From positions 20,466,875-20,530,874 of the forward strand of contig CM070623.1 of NCBI GenBank assembly GCA_036346255.1: 64,000 nucleotides of DNA, written 5' to 3'. The notes under the pieces were generated by a model that saw only the letters and a program-made list of their open reading frames with translations, did no database searches and was not told the origin of the DNA. The position numbers were made by a program, and so were the translations under genes. The stretch is from Ampelocalamus luodianensis (taxonomy: Eukaryota > Streptophyta > Magnoliopsida > Poales > Poaceae). Below, piece after piece: positions 22,868-33,898 of the stretch; the stretch's first letter is position 1, and every line of letters starts with the position of its first letter.

Positions 22868-23196
22868 TTTGAGTTTTGGAGAGATGAGGTAGAAGCGTTG
22901 CAGTAGCACCTTGATATCACGTTGTTCTTATTCGAGTAATTTAATGATGTAGGAGGAGGCTTGAGATTAGTGGCATTATCCTTGCCTCCTAACGCATCGC
23001 AACGCGAAAGGCAAGTACATTGTGGGTTATATTTACTGTTCTTTGTTTGATGTGCTTAATGTTCATGCTATGTTTAAATTCTATGGACTATGATTAGATT
23101 TCAATGATTCCTGCTTCTTACCACGTATGATAATCTATGCTCTTGAGATTATGTCATTCATATATTCATTCATTCATACATACATTCATGTTTCAA

Positions 23197-23379
23197 CCAC
23201 GGGAGTGGTATTGAAAGTCCCATCATTCCAATGTGGGCATGTAAGACCTACCATTCCAATGTGGGCAAATTGGATCCCCGTTATAAAATATTCTTCATAC
23301 GGGTCTTAGATCCCTGTATTTTGATAATGCGGGCATGAGTGAACATCGATGGGTCTTCACTGGCTATACCAGTATAAGC
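23197..23379 (+). repeat. Hairpin array in solo LTR D
   Basis: CCAC/GTGG, CCCATCATT/AATGTGGG, CCCGT-TA/..ATACGGG, CCCTGTATT/AATGCGGG, AGTGAACATCGATGGGTCTTCACT and GCTATACCAGTATAAGC. Confidence 0.7.
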
Positions 23380-23951
23380 AGAAGTGAAGAGCATACATTC
23401 TATTCTTGCACAAGATTTCTACCATTCTGTTTCATATTCAGCCATTGTGAATGTTATGTTCTTGATTCAGTAAATTTCTATACTATTCTGTTGTACTTGC
23501 TGAGTCGTGGACTCATTCTTGCCTTTGAATGTGTGTTTTAGGTAAACACTATTGACGGCATGCTTGGGAGGGATTAGTCACGGATCACTTTATTCACTTC
23601 ACATATCACTATTAATTAATGGAATTGCTATTTATTTTCATTTGGTAATGTTGGATTGTAATAATGGAGTTCGGATGATTGAAGTTATCTTTCATTATGA
23701 CTTGGTTGATCTAGTGAATGCTTAATAATTGTCGTATAGACTCTTGTTAGTTTTATCTTGAATAGTACAATAGGATTGGATACTTTCAAGTTTGATTTGT
23801 TGTTGAAATTTATTTCAATTCTTAGGGTCAATCTATTGTTTCTTGATCCTTACCTGTTATTAGCTTATAGATTGTTGAAATTATTTCGTATTATTGAAGT
23901 ATGTTAGACTTTTAAGTAAGATCTTGGCTTTCGCATAGCCAAGGTGTTACA

Positions 23952-23956
23952 GGCCA
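23952..23956 (+). other. Target-site duplication of solo LTR D, right copy (GGCCA)
   Basis: Pairs with 8160-8164. Confidence 0.9.
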
Positions 23957-26628
23957 TGTACTTCTTTTGAGAGTAAACTGAGTGATGAAGTTTAATGCTT
24001 CTTCTTTAGGAAAGAAAGTGTGAAAACTATTTTGTAATATTTTTTTGTGTTACGTGAGAGGTTGTAAGCATGGAAGATAATTGATGTGGTATGGGTATCG
24101 AGTTGGGTCAATGGTGTAGTGCATAATTAATCTAAACTGGTATCCTTCGAAGTGAAATTGAATAAGTTGATGTTGTCTTCTTATAGTTCTTGATGAATTG
24201 TGATTATGAGTAGGGCTATTCCTAATTGGAATTGATAGAGTTACTAAGAGGCATAGAACTTTGATGAACTGGTTGATCATTAAGAGTGACAAATTTGGTA
24301 AACTTTTTGGGATAAATTAGATCAACGGGTCTCAATGGATTAATCCAACCTTTCAAATGGTTAAATTCAGAAGGTGTTAGATTACTGTATTAGTGGATAT
24401 TAATCTTGGAGTTATCTTTTGTGGATAGTTAGTGTTCATATGTAATTGCTAGGTGCAAATATTGTGTAATGAAGTTTGGTGTTGAGCATGAGTAAGAGAG
24501 GATTGGATGGGGTTTAATATGTGATCTATATTTACATGATGGTGGGATTGTCAGATGATAGTATGTCTTTGATGAAAGGGTTTAAGTAGAACCTTTTAAA
24601 TTGTGTAGTAGTCTCCTCTAAAATAAAGCGGTTATTGTACTAAGGTTGTAAGGTTTTGGAATACTCTCAATTTGAGGATGGAATGATAAAGTAGTATGGG
24701 ACTATTTGATGAGATTTTGGAGGGCTTAACAATGGAAGGGTAGAGGATAATGATTCTCGTTAAGAGTGTATTATTCTTGATGTTAGTAAGATTGTCTGTG
24801 GTAGACTGTGACTTGTGAGAGTGGTGATGATTCTTCACGAGAGAGTAAATTGATCGCCTTTTGTAATATCAGTTAAATGAAATGTTTGGGGTTTTGCATT
24901 CGTGATTCTTTGGAAGTTCATTATTTATGTGGTATCTAAAATTAGTTTGCGCATTGTGACGTATTGGAAGGTTCTATCGGTACTTAGGTGATTCATGTGA
25001 TTTGAGCTTACAGGATCTTTTGCTTGAGTTGGCAAGGTAATGTTTCAATCAAAGAAAATTATTTCATTTGTTAAATGGAAGGGTGTAGTAGAGGTATTCA
25101 CGGTTGGATTCAAGTTTTGTAGCTTGCAGCTTATTGAAGCATGCTTAACCTTGTTGGTTGGCAGCATAAGAGTTCCTCAAGTTTCAAAAGCAATGCTTTA
25201 TTTTTTATTGGCGGAAGTTTGACATTCTCTTCTTGTGGGACTTGTGCCCTTATCTGTAGTCTCATCTTTTGTATCCCGAGTTCATTGCTAATTGACTATT
25301 TCTCTTGGTCTTATGTTTACTGTGAATGGTAAATATTTTTCTAAGTGCTGAAATCATTATTAGTATTTGCTTCTTCTTTTGAGAAAGGAATAATGGATTT
25401 ATTTTACAAAACCTCAAAGAGGGTTTAGTAGCAACTGATTGGTGGTAGTCAAGTAAATGATTTTGTGAGACTCTGGGTGTCAATTGGTATGCATCGAGTG
25501 ATAAGTTGATTTCTTGGAGTAATCCTTGGAGAGGATTTGATTTTAAAAAGAAAATTGGTCTTTGTAGCTGACTGATTACGTTGTTGCAACTAGTAAAACC
25601 TACGGTGATATGTGGTCCAAGATCTTTCATTCATTTCGATAGAACATAGAATTATCAAAAGTATGGGAATCTTGATCAATATATTAGAGTATCGCGATTG
25701 GATACTTTGTAAGGTTGTATAGGAGAACTATGACGGTGTAGTTTAATGAGAGTAGAATTGTGAAGAAATCTAATCGTTATGACAATTATTGGAATAGTAG
25801 GGAATGTTGAGAGTTATTGTCATGTATGACTTGGCCTTAATGAGTAACTCTCTAAGAGTTAGATTTGTTCTAAAGATAGTTTGGTCGAGAAAATATTTCG
25901 ATGTTGATGTTAATAAGTGAGTATGTTTGGATTGTGGGAATTATAGAGATTTAATCTGAGGTTTTCCCTATCTTCTATATGAGAAGTTCATTGTAATGGT
26001 CTTGGAGGTTAAATTTGGGCTTTGCATTTTTATGCTAGAACTTTGGTCGCCCAATGATTGTGTGTAGAGGAAGTAGAATACGGGTGGATTTTGAGCAGTG
26101 GGATGATCATTGGTAGAACCCTTTTGATGGAGTACATGAGAGTGTGTGATGTGAATTCTGAGTTGTTTATTCTTAAAGGATTGAGGTGATATGGTTGGGT
26201 GTGAAATCTATTTTGAGATGCATTGCGAGTTATCTGTCAAATTAATTCCATCGGCAGAGGAGTTGGCTAGAGTATGTTTTTGTGGAGTTATTACAGCCTC
26301 TCCACAAATGTGTGGATGTTGAATTCGATTTGAAAATAGTGTTGAGGTTGCCAATTTAAGATAAATGAGTTAGTGTGATATGCGATGAATTGGAATTCTA
26401 TAATTTGAGAAAATTTTATTCCTAAAAGAGAAATTGAGAAAGGAATGTTTCCTAAAGTAGTGAAACGCTCTCTTGATTTATGTTTTAGCTATGTGTTTGT
26501 GATGGATATCTTTCACAAATTGAGCTCGGCTTTATGTTGGCATGGTGGTTCTTTCCGGATCAGGAAAATAAAGGAAATGTTTGATTTGGGCATTCGAGTG
26601 GTTCCTGCTTTGGCTTATGTGGTGTTTT
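23957..26628 (+). other. Interior of element E, main piece
   Basis: Non-coding and collinear with 1560-4530 of A and 15270-17965 of C (for example the CCTATCTTCTATATGAGA block at 25967 and the integrase-like stretch near 25577-25640). No frame above noise. Confidence 0.65.
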
Positions 26629-26858
26629 TGTAATACCCCGATTATCGATAGGAGAGAAACTTGTTCGGGAGAGGGAGATTAAAATAAAAATGCAGGAATT
26701 TCGAAGGGATTTGGGATCTTGGGCTTTCGGCCCAAGCTAGGGTGTTAGGGGATGGTCTAGAGTGGGCGAGAGAGAGAGGAGAGCGCCTAGAGGGCCCAAA
26801 CCAGCCCAAGCCGCCTCCTTCCCTAACCCTAGCCGAAACCCCACCTCCTCCTTTCCTT
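26629..26858 (+). repeat. Solo LTR G, 5' piece
   Basis: Starts TGTAATACCCCGATTATCG within the E interior. Contains a GGGCTTTCGGCCC palindrome (26721-26733) and a C-rich end. Interrupted by element F. Confidence 0.7.
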
Positions 26859-29047
26859 CGTAATGTCCCAAAAGTTCGAGAGGTTAGAAAGAGTTTCGGA
26901 GAGACTTCTCGATATTAGTAAAAGGATCAAAGGAAATAGGTGATTTCGCAGCTAGCGAGGGTGAAAGCGCGTTTACGCCAACACAGGCTTGGGCTCGGCC
27001 CACGAGGCCTTAGGTGGCCGGCCAAGGGGGGGGAGGCACCACTTTTCTCCCCCAAACCCTAGCCGAGCCCCACTCCTCTTTGGCCGCCCCCCATCTCCTC
27101 TCCTCCCCATGCGCACCACCTCCTTGGCAGCCACCTCCGGTTCCTCTCCCCTTGCGCCTCAACCTCCCTCCACGAGCTCCTCCATTCTGCCGGCCTTGAG
27201 GAGGAGAAGCCCTCCATTGCAGTAGGCCATAGAGGAAGAAAGGAGGGAAGAAAGGAGGGAGAAGAGAAGGAGAAGAGGAAGAGGAGGATCGCCATCCGGG
27301 GTTCGCTTCGGCAGCGTCGTCAAGGGTAACACGCTGTTCTTGAAGGATAGTTAGTCTTGGGAGAGGTTTTGGTTAGTCTTTGTTTAGATAGTAGTCGGCC
27401 TGCTGTAATGCAATTTTCGTCCAGTGGCTTGCGGGGTAAATTTCGTGTGGTTAGAAGATGAATCTGAGTTTTGGTCTCCTAGAGAGTTGTAGGTTATTGT
27501 CTTAGCTTTCAGTGGCCGCCAAGTTCACTCAAATCCGATTAACGGTTAGAGAGTTATGATTTTCTAAGTCTGCTGTTCCACTGCTCTGTCAGTATTTAGG
27601 CAGATTGTAGAAAACCAATTAAAAGGGATGGTTAAAGTGGAAATCTGAGAACCCCAGTATAACGAAAGTTGTAGATAATCCTTCTAGCTTTCAGGAAAAC
27701 TAAAGATCATGAAATTCGGACGAACGTAGAAAGTCATGATAGTTTCAATGTTGCTGTCCAGAGACCCGACGCGAAAATTGATACTCTGTTGTTTAGATTG
27801 GTAGGACTAGGAAATGGCCGAATCAGAGAACCTCACCAACTAGGTTTAGAAGAATTCCGTAACCTTTTCAGATTGTCCAAGATCACTCCATTTGGATTTC
27901 TGTACATTTAGTTATGATTTTTCGAAGGGGCTGTTCTCTGGAAAGGAAATCTGACAGCCAGCTTTAACGATGGGGTTGCGTTTAGTGGACAATGTACTCA
28001 TGTTGTGTTTATGATTTTGTTATTAGACCTTTATGGTAGCCTTAGCTTGTCTCAATTGTTGTCCAGTGTGGGTTTGGCTCAGGAGCACTACCTCATTCCC
28101 GACATCCACCTTCGCACGGTTGAGGCAAGTGCATTGTTGTTTGAAAGATTGACTAGATTGTGTGTTATTTGTCATGCGGATGCATTGCAAGATGGTATGC
28201 TTAATGAATGTTTAAGTATGGTTATTGCTCAAATGATGTTCATGCTTTATTATGATTAAGTGATGTTGTACTTTGGTAAATTGATGATGATTACATGATA
28301 AGCATTTGCATAGAGATATCATGTTGAGGCTTGGTCACGTGGTGTCCAAGTATGTTTCCTTTGGAGATCCCGTCATGAATGTGGCGGGCCCGAGATCCTC
28401 ACTCGTGGAGTGTGGGCTTGAGGTCCCCGTTGCTTGCGGAGTGCGGGCAATTGGTCCTGTGCGTGCGCGCTGAGCATGGGTATCTTGCGGCGATCGCATA
28501 CTACACATTACAGTGTAATGTACACAGAAAGTTAAAGATAAAAGTCCTTGAGCATTGCATTTGCATACGAGATGTTTTGATGTTAATTCCTTTATATGTG
28601 TGTTATTGCTATGGTTTCTTAATGTACTTGCTGAGTCTATGGACTCACTCTTGCTTTATTGTTGTTTAGGTACCGAGACAAGAATGACATGCATGGGGAA
28701 ATTAGGTGCTAATCACACACATACCACATGAACTAAATAAGGATGATTGATCTTGAGAGAGTTATTGATCTTTGAATAATATGATTTGTTTTGTGCTATG
28801 GATTAAATGTAATAATGAGAGTAGTGGAATTTTTATACCTCTCTAGTTATGATGGATTCTTAGCATGTTTCGATTATCCTTTGATGACTTGGAATGGAAG
28901 TTTAATTAATACTTGATTATCTGTGTGTTGGAACCTTCATGTAATTAACTTTACAAAGGAGGTTCTGTAGAAATTTATTAAATTGTATTCTTTAGAGTCT
29001 TTTGAGTTTGTTTAGTAGCATTCAGTTCATGTGAGCTGGGGTGTTCT
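26859..29047 (+). repeat. 5' LTR of element F (2.2 kb)
   Basis: Starts CGTAATGTCCC (TG in the 3' copy), ends GGGGTGTTCTG. CCCTAGCCG-type pyrimidine tract 27055-27200, purine tract 27226-27290, donor-like CAAGGGTAAC 27321-27330, repeat landmarks 27549, 27730 and 27910, acceptor-like TTGTCCAG near 28065, exon-like block ending GGTTGAGGCAAGTGC near 28132, hairpin array 28330-28525, terminal hairpin 28627-28654, TGTTTAG^GTACC near 28670. Confidence 0.85.
28330..28525 (+). repeat. Hairpin array in 5' LTR of F
   Basis: CTTGGTCAC..GTCCAAG, CCCGTCATGAATGTGGCGGG, CTCACTCGTGGAGTGTGGG, CCCCGTTGC/GAGTGCGGG and CATTAC-A-GTGTAATG. The GTATNNN hairpin is partly eroded. Confidence 0.7.
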
Positions 29048-29049
29048 GA

Positions 29050-29062
29050 TTAGTATCGAGCG
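29050..29062 (+). other. Primer binding site of element F (altered)
   Basis: TTAGTATCGAGCG follows the LTR, with the same loss of A from CAG as element A. Confidence 0.65.
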
Positions 29063-29228
29063 GGTGTAGGTCCGTGGAATATGAAAGGTTAAATTTGACA
29101 CACTATGCACATGTAGGTGGGAATGGGTTAATGCATTGCATTATCTTTGTTTTTGAGATTTTGATTTCTCTTGTGGTCCTAGATGATGAAATTGCTTATT
29201 GTTTGATTGTTCTGCTGTGTTGATTAGA

Positions 29229-30250
29229 TATGGCAAGGGTGGAGGCCGAGGTCGTGGTCGAGGGCGGCAGGGCCGGCGAGGCGAGCATCGCCCCGCCGAG
29301 GTTGAATTCGTAGTGGGAGAAGCTAGCCTGCGAGTCGGAGGAAGAGGTTGCTTCAATGATGCAGAGAACCAGCCCCGCCGGTGCGCTGTTGTCGCTCTGT
29401 GGTGGCCCTGCGATGGCACCTGCGGCGTATGCCATGGGATTACATCAATGGAGCGCTTTGAGGTGGACACCTTCGACGGGTCAGCACGCTGTCGGCGCAG
29501 CTAATTGGCTGCGACACATGGAGAGGCACCGGAGCTCGGGGATGACATCGAAATGAGGCTCGGTTGTGGCCTTCCAATTGAAGGCGGCGGATATCCGGTG
29601 GGAAGGAGTTCGATGGCGGGCGGCTCATGGACCGATTACAGGAGTATTTTGTTGAGCACTTCAGAAGAGGTTTTATCGACTTCATATGTGGAGCGAATGG
29701 AAGTCTCCTTGCAGAACTTCAAGCGTGGGAAGATGGCATGGACAGAGTGACGGCGGTTTTAACAACTGGTTCGTTTTGTTCGGTGTGGCCACAAATGATG
29801 AGGAAAAAGCCAAGAGGTTTCGCGGGGCTCAGGCAAGAGTTCCGGCGGTATTGGGAGCATTGAGTTGCGGGATTTCAGCTCTGGTCGAGCAAGCCGAGGG
29901 CATGGGCTGGAGATGCGGCTTGGTGAGGAGTTGCCGGGAGGAGAAGGTCTTTGTGGTATCGAGGGAGCGGTGGCGGCGAGAAGAGGGTTTTGGCGGTGGG
30001 GTGGGACCTTCCGAGGCCTACTTCCAAGAGGTTCAAAGGTCGCGAAGTCATTCAAGACCAAGTTCACAGGGCACAGTCTTCTTCCACTTCTCGGCGTCTG
30101 CACGCACCGCAGGTTACGTCCGGTCCGAGGCAAGGCATGAAGTGCTTCAAGTGCGGCGATGAGCATAGAGCTTGAGTGCGGTGGTTGGGTCTTGTCGCCA
30201 TTGTGGTCGGGAGGGCCATAAGGCATTGGTTTGTCGGCGGAATCCCGCCG
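29229..30250 (+). pseudogene. Gag polyprotein remnant (capsid and zinc knuckles)
   Basis: Gag is the structural protein of the cytoplasmic virus-like particle. The start reads GKGGGRGRGRGRQGRRG (29229 onward), the Gly-Arg-rich start common in Tekay-type Gag. A capsid-like middle follows, with YVERMEVSLQNFKRGKM (29688) and NDEEKAKRFR (29792) in different frames. Two zinc-knuckle motifs lie near the end: CFKCGDEHRA (30142-30171), cut by a stop, and CRHCGREGHKALVC (30190-30231), matching C-x2-C-x4-H-x4-C. At least five frame changes make it non-functional. It is unusually GC-rich compared with the LTRs. Confidence 0.75.
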
Positions 30251-30582
30251 GTATTATCAAGTGGGAACTCGTGCGATGTCGGTGCCGGCGCAGAGCTTCT
30301 TCTCGAGGGTCGGTTCGGATGTTAGCGGCTACTCCTACTCCTGCTTGGGCACCGCCACGCCTTACTTCCTCGCTCTCCGGAGGAGCTCCACCGCGGTATT
30401 TTTGGCCGCCCCTCCGTGGCTCCATTTCCGATGGTGGCGCCTTGGCACCTCCAGCGGTTCCGCACCACCGCACAGGTGTTGGAGCCCCGCCCCAGCAGCT
30501 AGTCTCCTACGCTATGCCGACAAAGCAGAGTCGGTGAGTCGATCTGATGTGGTGGCAGTGCGCTCTTGGTGGATTCGAGAGA

Positions 30583-30960
30583 GGCACTTGTTCTATTTGA
30601 TTCGGAGCTACCTTTTCTTTTGTATCACTAGATTTTGTTAGTAAGGCGAGTTTGAGTCTGACCAATAGCTCAATGGTTTTAGTTAATTCTCCGGGGAATT
30701 CTCTCTAGCTCTGATTTGTCCTGGTTGTGTGATTTCGTTAGATGGAGAAGAGTTCATTGCTAATCTGATGGTTATGAGGATGGAGCCGTTTGATGTCATC
30801 TTGGGATGGACTGGTTGCATAATTACCGTCTTTGTCATTTCCTGTTTTGGAAGACAATAACCCCGCAAGCTCTCGTGCAGGCGGGAGATAGTATTCAATG
30901 TAGCGCTCCATCTCACTCACTTTTTGTGATGGCTAGTCTTTTTCCGGTGGCCGTGCGGCG
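30583..30960 (+). pseudogene. Retroviral-type aspartic protease remnant
   Basis: The protease cleaves Gag-Pol. The catalytic Asp-Ser-Gly region is at about 30597-30610 but one base is missing inside it, at a CGG. The downstream flap and C-terminal hallmark VILGMDWLHNYR is readable at 30795-30832 after another frame change. Both ends of the domain are recognisable, so this is family assignment with broken coding. Confidence 0.7.
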
Positions 30961-31059
30961 AAAGAATGGGTTTCTTTTGTCTCTAGTGGAGAAGCCGAGT
31001 TCATCTCATGAGTGCAGAAGAAATTTTGGTCGTTCGGGAGTTCTTGGATGTTTTCAGCA

Positions 31060-31640
31060 GAACTACCAGGATGCCTCCACCTCGTCCCGTAGAGTTCGAG
31101 ACTGATTTGGTACCGGCGCCCGACTGTCTCTATGACCCCTTACGGTTGGCCGTCCGTTCGGGAGGAACTAAAGAAGCGATTGGATGATTTAAAAGCAAAG
31201 GATCTCATTCGTCCCAGTGTGTCTCCATGGGGAGCCCCTGTTCTTTTCACCAAGAAGAAAGATGGTAGTTGGCGCATGTGTATTGATTATCGTGCTCTTA
31301 ACCAGCTAACTATCAAGAATAAGTATCCTCTGCCTCGCATAGAAGATCTATTTGATCGGTTGAGAGGGCCAAGGTATTTTCAAAGATTGACCTTCAATCA
31401 GGTTATAATCAAATCCACATCAGAAAGGAGGATATTGAGAAGACGGCATTCTCTACAAGGTATGGGCATTTTGAATTTAAAGTTATGTCTTTTGGACTAA
31501 CAAACGCCCTCTTGCTTTCATGGAGACTATGAGCAGGATGTTGCATGAATACTGGATGATTTTGTGGTAGTCTTTATAGATGATATTTTGATATATTCAA
31601 AGTGAGGTGAACATGAGCGACACTGAGGCTTGTGTTGGAA
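31060..31640 (+). pseudogene. Reverse transcriptase remnant
   Basis: Copies element RNA into DNA. A clean stretch at 31165-31370 gives DLIRPSVSPWGAPVLFTKKK, WRMCIDYRALN and NKYPLPRIEDLFDRL, classic Ty3-gypsy fingers and palm. The catalytic block FIDDILIYS sits at 31573-31599 in another frame. Between them, at least three indels at CTG-type triplets (about 31393, 31505, 31545) shift the frame. Length and order fit the family; it cannot produce a full enzyme as written. Confidence 0.85.
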
Positions 31641-31689
31641 ACACTAAGGAGCATAAGTTTTATGCCAAACCGAAAAAGTGTGAGTTTTG

Positions 31690-32345
31690 GATGTCCAAGT
31701 GGGATTTGGGCATGTCATCAATGATAAGGGAATCACAGTTGATCCAAGTAAGATTTCTCTGATGGTAGAATGGAAGACGCCAACCAACGTCAAAGAAGTG
31801 AGAAGCTTTCTCGGCATGGCGGGATACTATCGGCGTTTTGTGCGGGATTTCTCCATTATTGCTAAACCCTTATCCAAACTCACGAAGGATGTGAAGTTCG
31901 GTGGGATGATGATTGTGGCGTAGTTTCCAAACCCTTAAGGAAAAGTGGTGACCGCCTCTGTCCTTACACTTCCCGAGCACAGGAAGCGATTTACATGTAC
32001 TCGATGCGTCTCGGATTGGGTTGGGTTGTGTCCTTATGCAGAAGGGAAGGTGATAGCTTATCGTCAAGGCGGTGAAGAAGCATGAACAAAATTACCCAAC
32101 TCATGATTTAGAGTTAGCACTGTAGTGTTTGCCTGAAACTTTGGAGGCATTATCAGTATGGTGAGGGTTGTGATGTTTATACAGCATCACAAGAGTCTTA
32201 AGTATATTTTCACCCGAAAGATCTGAATTTAAGGCGTAGCAGTGGTCGGAGCTAATTAAGGATTATGATCTATCTATTCAATACCATCCGGGAAGGCAAA
32301 TGTGGTGGTGATGCTCTTAGTCGCAAGGCAACGCCTTCATTGGAT
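31690..32345 (+). pseudogene. RT connection and RNase H remnant
   Basis: GHVINDKGITVDPSKI (31707) and SFLGMAGYYRRFVRDFS (31805) mark the RT C-terminus and tether. RNase H traces follow: EGKVIAY, THDLELA (32099) and HKSLKYIFT (32189), then YHPG (32285). RNase H removes the RNA strand of the hybrid. Frames change at about 31690, 31915, 32050, 32125 and 32305. Confidence 0.75.
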
Positions 32346-32559
32346 TATCTCATTGCGACTTTGACCGTATGGGTATATCATTTTGCTATGCGGGATCTGC
32401 GTGTTGAAACACACTGATTTTGGAGTCGGCCATTCCGGGCGGGTGCGGGAAGCACAACAGAAGATCAATTACTACAAAGGGTTCGAGAGAGGTTGGATTT
32501 GGGCAAGGGCGGAGATTTGGTTTGGATGAGTGTGGCGCGTTGCGGTTTAAGGGCCGCTT

Positions 32560-33400
32560 TGCGTACCACGTAAAGCGAAGGTCAAGGATGATATTCGAAG
32601 AGGCACATCGTACCCGCATACTGTTCATCGGGTGAAACGAAGATGTATCGTGATCTAAAGCGAAATTTACGGTGGAAAAGGATGAAGGTGGACATAGCTA
32701 ATTATGTGGCACGATGTGGTGTTTGTCAACGGTGAAGGCGGAACACAAACGTCTGCGGGGTTGTTGCAACCTTTAGAGATTCCGCAATGGCCGTGGGACG
32801 ATATTTCTATGGATTTTGTAGTTGCGTTACCCGGTCACCAAGGGTAAGGATGCGATGTGGGTGGTAGTGGATCGTCTCGTGAAACCGCACACTTTATACC
32901 AATTCGCACTACTAACTCGGCAAGTGATTTAGCTCCCATCTATGTGGGAGATTGTGAGATTACATGGGGTGCCAAAGACCATCATTTCCGGCAGAGATGC
33001 CAAGTTTGTCTCCAAGTTTTGGGAAAGTTTACGAGGTGCCTTGGGCACACTCCGTTGAGTCTGACATTCCATCCCGCAGACGGCAGGCGAGCGGGCGTAC
33101 CATCCGGACACGGAGGACATGTTGCGGACTTGTGTTTTGTCTTGGAAGGGTAGCTGGGAGGATCAATTGCCTTTAGCAGAATTTGCTTATAACAACGGCT
33201 ATCATTCAAGCATAAAAGCCGCTCCGTTCGAGGTTTTGTATGGGCGTAAGTGCAGTCACCACTTTGCTGGGAAGCCGTGGGTGAGAAGCGGTTTGGGTCG
33301 GATTGGGTACAAAAGCGTAGAGCGAGTGGCTCTGGTGAGACAGAACCTATTAGCAGCCAGCAGCGCAGAAAAGTTATGCAGAGCGTGAAGAAGAGACTTG
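32560..33400 (+). pseudogene. Integrase remnant (zinc-binding and catalytic core)
   Basis: Inserts element DNA into the chromosome. The CxxC half of the zinc-binding domain is at about 32712-32725. The first core Asp lies in ISMDFVV (32803-32823), the second in the GRDAKF-like stretch near 32989-33006, and the Glu region near 33085 is scrambled by indels. PLAEFAYNNGYHSSI (33172) and EVLYGRKC (33230) are the usual core end. Two or more frame changes break it. Confidence 0.8.
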
Positions 33401-33499
33401 GAATTTGAAGTGGGGATCAGTGCTCTTGAAAGTGTCCCCACTAAAGGTGTGGTGAGGTTCGGTACGGAGGAAGCTTAGCGAAGTGCGTAGGACCATTCA

Positions 33500-33840
33500 C
33501 GATCTTGGCTCGAATCGGAAGTTGGCTTATCGTTTAGACCTGCCGAGTCTATGCGTGGAGTGCACAATGTTTTCATGTATCCATCTTTGAGAAGTACTTG
33601 CGAGATCGGAGCATCATGTACCGCTAGAGCCTCTACTCATAGAGCAAGATTTGACTTTTGAGTCAAAGCCGGTCACGGATCTTGGAGAAATCGAGAAGGT
33701 TTTGAGAAACAAAACGCTGAAGTATGTTAAAGTTCTTTGGTCATGCGATCAGAAAGAAGCCACAGGAGTTGGAGGCCGCATGCGCGAGCAATATCCGAAT
33801 TATTCTCTACAGTGCGTGTTGTGCTTTAAGTCTTTTCGTA
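33500..33840 (+). pseudogene. Integrase C-terminus and chromodomain remnant
   Basis: KLAYRLDLPSL (33521) is the conserved C-terminal integrase motif. LGEIEKVLRNKTLKYVKVLW (33681) begins the chromodomain, and the usual TWE motif at its end is damaged (ATGVGGRMREQYP). The nearest antisense relative in the window is 7546-7985. Confidence 0.75.
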
Positions 33841-33898
33841 TCAGTCCCTTGGCGTGGTGGGTTAGGAATTCGAGGACGAGTGCGTGTAAGAGGTAGAG
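33841..33898 (+). other. Interior 3' end of F before the 3' LTR
   Basis: GGAATTCGAGGACGAG followed by GTAAGAGGTAGAG. A G-rich purine tract is expected here and only a weak one is present. Confidence 0.5.

Larger units (their letters stand above)
22078..23951 (+). repeat. Solo LTR D, 3' piece
   Basis: Continues LTR D after element B and ends CCAAGGTGTTACA before GGCCA. Carries four repeat landmarks (about 22076, 22255, 22436, 22618), two AT microsatellites, exon-like block ending GCGAAAGGCAAGTAC near 23014, hairpin array 23197-23379, terminal hairpin 23496-23522 and TTTTAG^GTAAAC. The absence of a second LTR and interior together with perfect GGCCA flanks shows LTR-LTR recombination. Confidence 0.85.

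Noticed and set aside
22637..22920. 83-90 aa frames of alternating Tyr-Ile
   Set aside because: Translation of (AT)n microsatellites.
28005..28259. 84 aa plus-strand frame present in both LTRs of F (also 35074-35301)
   Set aside because: Conserved only because the LTRs are copies; it spans the acceptor-like site and exon-like block, has no domain, and is not kept in the related LTR G.
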